The position numbers were made by a program, and so were the translations under genes. Shown here in pieces: positions 1 through 6,691 of a DNA stretch of 11,569 nucleotides. The DNA is from NAT127 sp041655035. Lineage in GTDB: Bacteria > Pseudomonadota > Gammaproteobacteria > Pseudomonadales > Porticoccaceae. The first letter of the stretch is position 1; the number at the start of each line of letters is the position of its first letter. Under the pieces are notes generated by a model. That model saw nothing but the letters and a program-made list of their open reading frames with translations. It made no database searches and was not told the DNA's origin. The stretch lies in assembly GCA_041655035.1 (NCBI GenBank), contig JBAZCN010000113.1, positions 1-11,569 of the forward strand, read 5' to 3'.

Positions 1-1534
1 GCCGCTGGATATTCGCTACCACCGGGATGATATCCACTTCATCGGCATTCCGCTCACCGATATTTGCCGCCGGGAATACGCCGATCCCAAGCAGCGCCAG
101 CTGTTCAAGAACGTGATCTATGTCGGCGCCCTCGCGGCCCTGCTGAATCTTGAATTCTCGGTGCTGAGGGATCTTATCGGCGAACAGTTCAGGGGCAAGG
201 AAAAGCTTGTCGCGCCCAATATCCACGCCCTGGAGCTGGGTTATCAGTACGCCGCCGAGAACTTCAAATGCCCCCTCGGCATCCGCCTCCAGCGGTGCAA
301 TAGCGTCGGCGACAAGATCCTCATGGAAGGCAACGCCGCGATCGGCCTGGGCGCCGTTTACGGCGGCGCCACCGTCGCCGGCTGGTATCCGATCACTCCG
401 TCGACCTCGGTGGTCGAGGCGTTCGAAAAATACGCCAACCGCCTGCGTATCGACCCGGGCAGCGGCGACAAGAAGTTCGCCATCGCCCAGGCCGAGGACG
501 AACTGGCGGCGATGGGCATGGTGGTCGGCGCCGCCTGGAATGGCGCCCGCGCCTTTACCGCCACGTCCGGCCCCGGTGTCTCGCTGATGAGCGAGTTCCT
601 CGGCCTCGCCTATTTCGCCGAAGTGCCGGTGGTGCTGGTCGACGTACAGCGTGCCGGCCCCTCCACCGGGATGCCGACCCGCACCCAGCAGTCGGACCTG
701 TTCGCCGCGGCCTACGCCTCTCACGGTGACACCAAGCATGTGCTGCTGTTCCCGGCGACCCCAAAGGAGTGCTTCGAGATGTCCGCCCAGAGCTTTGAGC
801 TGGCGGATCAGTTGCAGACCCCGATCATTATCCTCACCGATCTCGATCTCGGCATGAACGACAACATGTCCGAGCCGCTGGTGTGGGATGACAGCAAGGT
901 GTACGACCGCGGCAAGGTGTTCACCACCGAGCAGCTCGAAGCCATGAAGGAGCGCTTTGGCCGCTACCTCGACATCGACAACGACGGCATCTGCTACCGC
1001 ACCTACCCCGGCACCCATCCCGAGAAAGGCGCGTTCTTCACCCGTGGCACCTCCCGCGACGAGTACGCGATCTACACCGAGAGCGGCGATGCCTACGTGC
1101 GCAACATGGAGCGCCTGCTGAAGAAATTCGAGACCGCCAAGAGCTATGTGCCGGCGCCGGTGTTCTATCCCGCCCGGCAGGAAACCAGCGACGGTATCAT
1201 CTTCTTCGGCACCAGTACCGACGCCTCCCTGGAAGCCCTCGACCTGTTGGCCGCGGAAGGCGTTCACATCGATGCCATGCGGGTGCGGGCATTCCCGTTC
1301 AACCGCGAAGTCGAGGATTTCATCGAACAGCACGAGCGGGTGTTCGTGGTCGAGCAGAATCGCGACGGTCAGCTGCGCAAGATGCTGATCATCGAGTGCG
1401 ACATCGATCCGAAAAAACTGCTGTCGGTGCGCTACTACGGCGGTATGCCGATCACCGCCCGCACCATCAGCCGCCAGATCCACCAGCTCAGGGGTGGAGC
1501 CACAGTGACCAAAATTCGCCGCAAGGCAGGTTGA
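1..1534 (+). CDS. korA: 2-oxoacid:acceptor oxidoreductase, fused gamma-alpha subunit (KorA type), 5' partial
   Basis: Large subunit of a 2-oxoacid:ferredoxin-type oxidoreductase, which oxidatively decarboxylates a 2-oxoacid (2-oxoglutarate is the usual substrate of two-subunit Kor enzymes) to an acyl-CoA in the cytoplasm. The frame is open from base 2, so the gene starts upstream of the window; the GTG at 113 lies inside the domain and is not a credible start. About 510 residues are visible. The first part is the end of the gamma domain. The alpha (pyrimidine-binding) domain follows, with YPITPSTS at 386-409 and the family patterns TSGPG and GPSTGMPTRTQQSDL. The C-terminal transketolase-like domain has VVEQNRDGQLRKML. 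There is no sign of truncation inside the window. It stops 4 nt before korB, so the two are one operon. The family is clear; the substrate is inferred from the subunit layout only, and pyruvate or another 2-oxoacid is possible. Confidence 0.93.
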   Translation, partial: PLDIRYHRDDIHFIGIPLTDICRREYADPKQRQLFKNVIYVGALAALLNLEFSVLRDLIGEQFRGKEKLVAPNIHALELGYQYAAENFKCPLGIRLQRCNSVGDKILMEGNAAIGLGAVYGGATVAGWYPITPSTSVVEAFEKYANRLRIDPGSGDKKFAIAQAEDELAAMGMVVGAAWNGARAFTATSGPGVSLMSEFLGLAYFAEVPVVLVDVQRAGPSTGMPTRTQQSDLFAAAYASHGDTKHVLLFPATPKECFEMSAQSFELADQLQTPIIILTDLDLGMNDNMSEPLVWDDSKVYDRGKVFTTEQLEAMKERFGRYLDIDNDGICYRTYPGTHPEKGAFFTRGTSRDEYAIYTESGDAYVRNMERLLKKFETAKSYVPAPVFYPARQETSDGIIFFGTSTDASLEALDLLAAEGVHIDAMRVRAFPFNREVEDFIEQHERVFVVEQNRDGQLRKMLIIECDIDPKKLLSVRYYGGMPITARTISRQIHQLRGGATVTKIRRKAG

Positions 1535-1538
1535 TACC

Positions 1539-2591
1539 ATGACCTATATCAGACCCAATTTCCGCCACCCAGAACAGGCTGCCAATGACCTGGGCTACTT
1601 CCGCAAGGATTACGAAGGCAGCCTGTCCACCCTGTGCGCGGGTTGTGGCCACGATTCGATCAGCGCCGCGATTATCCAGTCGTGCTTTGAGCTGGCGATT
1701 CCACCTCACCGGGTGGCCAAGATTTCCGGCATCGGCTGCTCCTCCAAGACGCCGACCTATTTCCTTGGCAAATCCCACGGTTTCAACTCGGTGCATGGGC
1801 GCATGCCGTCGGTGGCCACCGGCGCCAACCTGGCCAATCGCGACATGGTGTACATCGGTGTCTCCGGCGACGGCGACAGCGCCTCCATCGGCCTCGGCCA
1901 GTTCGCCCACGTCACCCGCCGCAATCTCAACATGCTCTATATCGTCGAGAACAACGGCTGCTACGGCCTGACCAAGGGCCAGGACTCCGCCACTGCGGAT
2001 GTAGGCTCCGCCAGCAAGAAGGGCACGCCCAATCCCTATGAGCCCATCGACCTGTGCACCATGGCCCTGCAGTTGGGCGCGACCTTCGTCGGCCGCAGCT
2101 TTTCCGGTGACAAGGAGCAGCTGGTGCCGCTGATCAAGGCGGCGATTTCCCATCGCGGCTTTGCCTTCATCGATGTGATTTCGCCCTGTGTGACCTTCAA
2201 TAACACCGCCAAGTCCACCAAGGGCTACGAATTCGTGCGCGAGCACCTGGCCGCAACCGGCACCGTCGACTTCGTGCCGGTGCGCCAGGAGATCACCGCC
2301 GATTACGAGCCCGGCTTCAGCCAGGAGATCACGCTCCACGACGGTTCTGTGATCCACCTTTACAAGCGCGACAACGGCTTCGAAGCCGGCGACCGCAACA
2401 AGGCGATCCAGGCCATCCAGGAGTACAAGGCGAAAGGGGATATCCTCACCGGCCTGCTCTACGTGGAGCCGGACGATCCGGACTTCCACGAGATCCAGGG
2501 CACTGTCAACAAGCCCTTGCGGGATCTCGACGCTTCCGACCTCTGCCCTGGCAGTCGGTCGCTCGAAGCCATCAACGCCAATTTCCGCTGA
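1539..2591 (+). CDS. korB: 2-oxoacid:acceptor oxidoreductase, beta subunit (KorB type)
   Basis: Thiamine-diphosphate and iron-sulfur subunit of the enzyme begun by the preceding gene; it passes electrons to ferredoxin or another acceptor. It has 350 residues, normal for the family. The TPP/Mg motif runs from GDGDSASIGLGQ (110-121) through RRNLNMLYIVENN (127-139) to YGLTKGQDS (142-150). Four cysteines match the single [4Fe-4S] site of this family: C33 and C36 (LCAGCGHDS), C67 (GIGCSSK) and C217 (SPCVTFNN). The ATG at 1539 has an AAGGCAGG ribosome site at 1523-1530, overlapping the end of korA, which suggests translational coupling. No ferredoxin gene lies nearby, so the electron acceptor must be encoded elsewhere. 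Substrate specificity cannot be read from the sequence. Confidence 0.94.
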   Translation: MTYIRPNFRHPEQAANDLGYFRKDYEGSLSTLCAGCGHDSISAAIIQSCFELAIPPHRVAKISGIGCSSKTPTYFLGKSHGFNSVHGRMPSVATGANLANRDMVYIGVSGDGDSASIGLGQFAHVTRRNLNMLYIVENNGCYGLTKGQDSATADVGSASKKGTPNPYEPIDLCTMALQLGATFVGRSFSGDKEQLVPLIKAAISHRGFAFIDVISPCVTFNNTAKSTKGYEFVREHLAATGTVDFVPVRQEITADYEPGFSQEITLHDGSVIHLYKRDNGFEAGDRNKAIQAIQEYKAKGDILTGLLYVEPDDPDFHEIQGTVNKPLRDLDASDLCPGSRSLEAINANFR

Positions 2592-2594
2592 GGG
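2590..2594 (+). promoter_or_regulatory. ribosome binding site that decides the start of the small membrane gene
   Basis: GAGGG overlaps the korB stop and sits 8 nt before the ATG at 2603. Three in-frame GTG codons at 2594, 2597 and 2600 are too close to any Shine-Dalgarno sequence, so the ATG is preferred. Confidence 0.6.
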
Positions 2595-2602
2595 TGGTGG
2601 TG

Positions 2603-2809
2603 ATGGCGGGCCAGGGTTCCGGCGGCAATGTATTGGCGGCTATCTGCAGCTTTTTTATTCCCGGCCTTGGCCAGTTGGTTCAGGGGAGGCCCTTCAAGGC
2701 CTTGCTGCATTTTGTGCTCGCCGCGCTGTTGTGGCTGATTTTCATGGGCTGGATCGTCCATTTGTGGTCGATCATCGAGGCCGCTCGCTTCGATCCCGCC
2801 AGAAACTGA
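2603..2809 (+). CDS. small two-helix membrane protein, TM2-like, function unknown
   Basis: A 68-residue protein with two hydrophobic segments, at about residues 9-27 (NVLAAICSFFIPGLGQL) and 34-56 (LLHFVLAALLWLIFMGW and on). The turn between them, FIPGLGQLVQGR, is the hallmark of small TM2-like inner-membrane proteins, in which a Pro-Gly-Leu-Gly-Gln turn precedes a short basic loop. The C-terminal segment WSIIEAARFDP also fits that family. The ATG at 2603 was chosen over upstream GTGs because of the GAGGG 8 nt before it. The gene follows korB by 11 nt on the same strand and is followed by a terminator, so it is the last gene of the operon. Whether it has any role with KorAB is unknown; such proteins are scattered widely in bacteria and their function is not established. 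Confidence 0.75.
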   Translation: MAGQGSGGNVLAAICSFFIPGLGQLVQGRPFKALLHFVLAALLWLIFMGWIVHLWSIIEAARFDPARN

Positions 2810-2821
2810 AACGCGGCCTTC

Positions 2822-2862
2822 AAAAAAGGGGGATTGGCAGTGATGCCAATCCCCCTTTTTTT
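2822..2862. terminator. bidirectional intrinsic terminator
   Basis: A perfect 18-bp inverted repeat: left arm 2822-2839 (A6, G5, ATTGGCA), loop GTGA (2840-2843), right arm 2844-2861. The right arm ends in a T run (2856-2862), and the left arm begins with six A, which is a T run on the other strand. It lies between two converging genes and can terminate both the korAB operon (+) and the paraoxonase-like gene (-). On the + transcript the loop GUGA is of the stable GNRA class. Confidence 0.93.
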
Positions 2863-2912
2863 GCTTCCTGGTCCAGCTCCCGCAAGGGGCGGGTGCAGGT
2901 GTCAACGGCCGT

Positions 2913-3980
2913 TCAGCGGCGGTTGTCGGCGGCGAGATCGACCCGCAGCAACTGATTGCCGATGAAGGAGCCGACATACAGATAGTCGCCAACCACCACG
3001 CCCACGGTGCCGGCGCCCATCGGCGGGCCCGCCTGTTCATGAAGGATGGTGGTTTCCAGCGTGTCTGGGTCGATGGCGCGGACCTGGAACGGTGCGAGGC
3101 AGGGACCCGGGCTGGTCATGCAGGTGTCCGGCAGGGCGCCGCTGATCCCGGTGACCAGCAGCCGGCCATCCGGTGCCCAGGAGAAGTTGTCGGGGAAGGC
3201 GTCGACCGCGCCGAGCTTTTCACCGGTCTGGTAATCGATCTTGAGCACCCGGCCCTCGCCGCTTTCGGCGATGAAGACATGGCGCCCATCGCTGCTGACG
3301 GCGACGCCATTGGTCAGGTTCGAGTCGCTGCCCGGCAGCTTGTCCACGGCCTGGCCGGGTAGCCAGCGCCACAGGTGGCCGGTATCGCCCTTGAGAGTCA
3401 TGGCTTCCATCATGTCGAGGTCGCCCAGGGTCACCATATGGGAAGTGAGAAAACCGCCGCCGGGCAGGGCGGCGACGTCATTGAGGGCGCTGTCTTCGGG
3501 CATCACGACGCAGCCACGCCAGGCCAGGGCCGGGCCGCCTTGTTGTTCGACGATTTCGAACATTTCGATGGATTCGCGCTGGTGGTTTACCGCCAGTAAT
3601 TGCCAGAGGCCATCCTGGCGCTGGGCGATGTCGATGCCGTGGGCGGCAAAGGGTGTCCCCGGATTGGACGGGCAGAGGCTGTCATCCCAGCGGGCAGGAT
3701 TCGTTTCCTCCACATAGGCGATAGGGGCGGCGCTGAGACTTTCGATATCGAACAGGTATAGCGGTTGCGGATGTTCAGCCCCAAGGCCGCCAAAGGGGCT
3801 GAGCAGCAGGTGTTTGCCATCCGGCAGCACATCGATGTCCTCGGGCGCCGGAAAGCCGCAGATGGCCTGGGCGTTGCCGACGGTTTCGCAACCGGCAGAG
3901 GACGAGTCGGCCACGGCGCCATTGGCGGCGAGAGCCGCCAGGCCGGCGAGCAGCAGCTGGCGGGGGAGTTTTTTATGCAT
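2913..3980 (-). CDS. secreted paraoxonase/SMP-30-like beta-propeller, putative calcium-dependent lactonase or arylesterase
   Basis: A 355-residue exported protein. The N-terminus MHKK, a hydrophobic stretch (LLLAGLAALAA) and AVA before D25 form a signal peptide, probably cut after A24. The rest matches the six-bladed propeller of serum paraoxonases with near-colinear numbering. E47-D48 (PAPEDIDVLPDG) matches PON1 E53-D54, N167-D168 (LNDVAALP) matches N168-D169, N224 (TNGVAVSSDGRHVFIAE) matches N224, and D264-N265 (FPDNFSWAPDG) matches D269-N270; these are calcium ligands. H114 (AAHGIDI) and H133 (VNHQRESIEMFE) match the active-site pair H115/H134. The C-terminal cysteine of the PON1 disulfide is missing; C31/C41 and C287/C294 may pair instead. 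A GAGGA ribosome site (plus-strand 3988-3992) lies 7 nt before the ATG. The gene stands alone, divergent from the next operon. A lactonase or esterase role is inferred; another SMP-30-like hydrolase is possible. Confidence 0.82.
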   Translation of the reverse strand: MHKKLPRQLLLAGLAALAANGAVADSSSAGCETVGNAQAICGFPAPEDIDVLPDGKHLLLSPFGGLGAEHPQPLYLFDIESLSAAPIAYVEETNPARWDDSLCPSNPGTPFAAHGIDIAQRQDGLWQLLAVNHQRESIEMFEIVEQQGGPALAWRGCVVMPEDSALNDVAALPGGGFLTSHMVTLGDLDMMEAMTLKGDTGHLWRWLPGQAVDKLPGSDSNLTNGVAVSSDGRHVFIAESGEGRVLKIDYQTGEKLGAVDAFPDNFSWAPDGRLLVTGISGALPDTCMTSPGPCLAPFQVRAIDPDTLETTILHEQAGPPMGAGTVGVVVGDYLYVGSFIGNQLLRVDLAADNRR

Positions 3981-4236
3981 GGTGATATCCTCGATGGCTG
4001 GAGAGCTGATTTAGAGTAAGGGTTGTTATGTTCGCGGAGGACAGCGTACCGCTGTGTTGGCCGATACCGGTGATCATCATTCTGGCGCTGTGCCCAGCGG
4101 CTATACTAACCGCAGTTACCCGGTATTTTAACCCCGTCGATGGCTGACGGGAGATCGTGGGCACGGTATTTGCTCAGTCAAGAAGGAAGCGGCCAGGCAC
4201 CAGCGGTCCCAGGCAACGACGACAAACGGACAAAAC
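3981..4236. other. divergent intergenic region, presumed promoters for both sides
   Basis: About 256 nt separate the start of the paraoxonase-like gene (-) from the ATP-grasp gene (+), so it should carry both promoters. A TATACT hexamer at 4102-4107 is a possible -10 for the rightward operon, but the expected -35 position (about 4080-4085, TTCTGG) is poor. No convincing -35/-10 pair was found for the leftward gene. A 15-nt palindrome lies at 4041-4055. The ribosome site of the rightward gene is weak (CGGA at 4227-4230). Confidence 0.45.
4041..4055. promoter_or_regulatory. candidate operator, short perfect palindrome
   Basis: ACAGCG-TAC-CGCTGT: two perfect 6-bp arms around 3 nt, between two divergent genes. 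Size and placement suit a dimeric regulator, but 6-bp arms can arise by chance and no regulator gene is adjacent. Confidence 0.3.
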
Positions 4237-5691
4237 ATGACTATAGATTGGAAAAGCTACAGCCCCGGTAATTTCTATGACGAAATCATCAGCTCCCCCG
4301 GCAATGCACGTATTCCAGCCAGGCGATTGGTTTCCTATCTGTCTTCCCTGAACGACGAGGAACTGCTGGAACGCCGCGAAAGCGCCAACGTCGCCATCAA
4401 GCAGATGGGAGTGACTTTCACGGTTTATTCGGAGGAAGGAAATATCGACCGGTCATGGCCGTTCGATATCATCCCCCGCACGATGTCCCGCAAACAGTGG
4501 GAAAAAACCGCCGCCGGCCTGGAGCAGCGCTTGCGGGCGCTCAATCTGTTCATCGACGACCTCTATCACGGCCAGAAAATCATCAAGGATGGTGTGTTCC
4601 CGCGCTATATCCTTGAAGACTCCAAGAACTTCCGTCCGGAGTGCGTCGGGGTGTCGCCCCGCTTTGGCGTCTGGGCACATATTTGCGGCACTGACCTGGT
4701 GCGCGACAAGGATGGCCAGTTCTACGTTCTCGAGGACAACCTGCGGGTGCCCTCGGGCGTCTCCTACATGCTGGAAAACCGCGCCATCACCAAGCGGGTG
4801 CTGCCGGATTTATTCGACACTGAAAAGATCCTGCCGATCGACGATTACCCGGCCAATCTGCTGGAGGCGCTCACGTCGTTGTCGCCGCGCCGCAGCAGTC
4901 GCCCATCGATCGTGGTGCTGACCCCGGGCATCTACAATTCCGCCTATTTCGAGCACTCTTTCCTCGCCCAGCAAATGGGCGCCGAACTGGTGGAAGGCAG
5001 CGACCTGGTGGTCGGCGAGGATGATTGCGTCTACATGAAGACTGTCGATGGCCTGGAGCGGGTGGACGTGGTCTATCGCCGCATCGACGATCTGTTTCTC
5101 GATCCCGAGGTGTTCAACCCGGATTCGGTGCTCGGCGTGCCGGGGCTGATGCGCGCCTGGAAAAAGGGCCATGTCGCCCTGGCCAATGCCCCGGGAGCGG
5201 GGGTCGCCGATGACAAGGTGGTCTATGCCTTCGTACCCAAGATCATCAAATACTACCTCGGCGAAGAGCCGCTGATTCCCAATGTCGAAACATTTCTCTG
5301 CGTCGACGACAGGGAACGCGACTACGTGCTCGCCAATCTCGACAAGCTGGTGGTCAAACCCGCCAATGAGTCCGGCGGCACGGGGATGCTGGTGGGTCCC
5401 CATTCGACCCGGAAGGAGCGCAAGCTGTTCGAGACCCTGATCCGCGCCAATCCGCGCAATTACATCGCCCAGCCGACCCTCAGCCTGTCGACGGTACCGA
5501 CCCTGGTGGACGGCGGCACCATCGAGCCGCGCCATGTCGACCTGCGGCCCTTTATCATCCAGGCGAAGAAAACCTGGGTTACCACCGGCGGATTGACTCG
5601 GGTGGCGATGAAGCGCGGCTCCCTGGTGGTGAACTCATCCCAGGGTGGTGGCAGCAAGGATACCTGGATCATCGACACGGGGAGTAAGTGA
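4237..5691 (+). CDS. circularly permuted ATP-grasp protein (DUF404/DUF407 type)
   Basis: 484 residues, the usual length of circularly permuted ATP-grasp proteins that form the core of the alpha-E gene neighbourhood. The family is expected to use ATP to activate a carboxylate and join it to an amine in the cytoplasm; the natural substrate is not known. Visible family patterns are WPFDIIPRTMSRKQW (74-88), LFIDDLYHGQKI (104-115), YVLEDNLRVPSGVSYMLENR (163-182), VLTPGIYNSAYFEH (227-240), YRRIDDLFLD (280-289), ALANAPGAGVADDK (314-327) and the glycine-rich VVKPANESGGTGMLVG (372-387), where K374 probably contacts nucleotide. The ATG at 4237 gives the expected N-terminus, although its ribosome site is weak. 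The stop overlaps the next start by one base (TGATG), so the alpha-E gene is translationally coupled. Family assignment is strong; the biochemical role is inference. Confidence 0.92.
   Translation: MTIDWKSYSPGNFYDEIISSPGNARIPARRLVSYLSSLNDEELLERRESANVAIKQMGVTFTVYSEEGNIDRSWPFDIIPRTMSRKQWEKTAAGLEQRLRALNLFIDDLYHGQKIIKDGVFPRYILEDSKNFRPECVGVSPRFGVWAHICGTDLVRDKDGQFYVLEDNLRVPSGVSYMLENRAITKRVLPDLFDTEKILPIDDYPANLLEALTSLSPRRSSRPSIVVLTPGIYNSAYFEHSFLAQQMGAELVEGSDLVVGEDDCVYMKTVDGLERVDVVYRRIDDLFLDPEVFNPDSVLGVPGLMRAWKKGHVALANAPGAGVADDKVVYAFVPKIIKYYLGEEPLIPNVETFLCVDDRERDYVLANLDKLVVKPANESGGTGMLVGPHSTRKERKLFETLIRANPRNYIAQPTLSLSTVPTLVDGGTIEPRHVDLRPFIIQAKKTWVTTGGLTRVAMKRGSLVVNSSQGGGSKDTWIIDTGSK
5679..5684 (+). 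promoter_or_regulatory. ribosome binding site for the alpha-E gene
   Basis: GGGGAG lies 6 nt before the ATG at 5691, inside the end of the ATP-grasp gene. This spacing supports the ATG over the GTG at 5688, and the resulting N-terminus MLSRVAQRLYWMSRYLE is the normal one for the family. Confidence 0.7.
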
Positions 5692-6626
5692 TGCTATCGC
5701 GCGTTGCTCAGCGACTTTACTGGATGAGCCGCTATCTGGAGCGGGTGGAAAACACCGCGCGGCTGATGGGGGTGTACACCAACCTGCTTCTGGATATGCC
5801 GTCGGGTGTCAATATCGGCTGGTATAACCTGGTGACCCTCAACGATGCCGAGGAGTGGTTCGAAAGCCGCTACAAGGTCAAGGACGAACGCAATGTCATG
5901 CGGTTTCTGCTGGCCGATCCCGATTACGCCGGATCGATGCTGTCGTCGCTGCAGCGGGTGCGGGAAAATATCCGCACCACCCGCGACGTGGTGCCGGCGG
6001 AATCCTGGGAGTACATCAACGAGCTGACCCTGTTCGTGCAGGACAATCTCACCATGGGGGTCAACCGCGGCCAGCGCCATGCCTTTATCGCCTCGGTGAT
6101 CAAGTCCTGCCAGCAGTTCCTCGGGCTGTTCGTGGGCGGCATGAGCGAAGGGCAGGGCCGGGCCTTTCTGCGCATCGGGCGGAATATCGAGCGCGCGGAC
6201 ATGACCACGCGGATTCTCGACGCCGGCATCAAGGTGGTGCTGGAGAACAACGGCAACGTGCTCCCGGCCACAGAGGCGATCATCTGGGTCAATGTGCTGC
6301 GCTCGTTGAGCGGCTACCTGCCCTACACCAAGCAGCAGCGCAAGACCGTGCGCGGCACCAGGGTCGCCAGATATCTGCTGGAAGATACGGCGTTGCCGCG
6401 GACTCTGCGCTACTGCTGCGCCGCCGTGCGCCATGCTTGTGTCGTCCTGCCGCGCAACGACGCGGTGCTCGCTCATGTCGACCGTCTCCTCGCCAGCCAC
6501 TACGCGCCTCTGGACGATGAAGATGCGGTGTTGAACCAGGAGTTCAGTGACTACCTCAACCATCTGCAACTGCAGATTGCCGAACTTCATCAGCTCTGCG
6601 AAGAAACCTGGTTCACCTTTGAATGA
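5691..6626 (+). CDS. alpha-E domain protein (DUF403)
   Basis: 311 residues, a nearly all-helical protein of the alpha-E family, usual length about 310. The N-terminus MLSRVAQRLYWMSRYLERVENTARL and the central RIGRNIERADMTTRILD (from residue 161) are diagnostic. No enzyme motif is visible. The family occurs almost only beside circularly permuted ATP-grasp and transglutaminase genes, so it is thought to act with them in peptide synthesis or modification, perhaps as a partner or scaffold; its actual activity is not known. The start ATG overlaps the ATP-grasp stop. After its stop come 65 nt holding a hairpin before the transglutaminase gene, so expression of the third gene may be set separately. 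Confidence 0.93.
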   Translation: MLSRVAQRLYWMSRYLERVENTARLMGVYTNLLLDMPSGVNIGWYNLVTLNDAEEWFESRYKVKDERNVMRFLLADPDYAGSMLSSLQRVRENIRTTRDVVPAESWEYINELTLFVQDNLTMGVNRGQRHAFIASVIKSCQQFLGLFVGGMSEGQGRAFLRIGRNIERADMTTRILDAGIKVVLENNGNVLPATEAIIWVNVLRSLSGYLPYTKQQRKTVRGTRVARYLLEDTALPRTLRYCCAAVRHACVVLPRNDAVLAHVDRLLASHYAPLDDEDAVLNQEFSDYLNHLQLQIAELHQLCEETWFTFE

Positions 6627-6627
6627 T

Positions 6628-6662
6628 GGGTCCCGGCAGGGCGGCGAGCCTTGCCGGGGTCC
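6628..6662 (+). other. intercistronic hairpin between the alpha-E and transglutaminase genes
   Basis: Arms 6628-6641 and 6649-6662 pair over 14 consecutive positions (11 Watson-Crick, 3 G-U) around a 7-nt loop CGGCGAG. No T-tract follows, so it is not a standard terminator. It may stabilise mRNA, mark a processing site or lower read-through. Its presence argues against the upstream ATG at 6623 being the start of the next gene. Confidence 0.6.
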
Positions 6663-6691
6663 ACTTGCCGCTTTGCCACGGAACCGATCCC

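Noticed and set aside
1488..2489. 333-codon - strand open frame opposite korB
   Set aside because: Shadow of korB, which has intact catalytic and cluster motifs; the antisense product has no protein-like domain.
4080..4107. Possible promoter TTCTGG / TATACT for the ATP-grasp operon
   Set aside because: The -10 is good but the -35 is poor and there is no extended -10 TG, so it is mentioned only as part of the intergenic region.
6623..6691. Upstream in-frame ATG giving 23 extra residues on the transglutaminase protein and an ATGA overlap with the alpha-E stop
   Set aside because: The extra residues are encoded by the intercistronic hairpin and are not like any family N-terminus, whereas the ATG at 6692 gives the canonical one.
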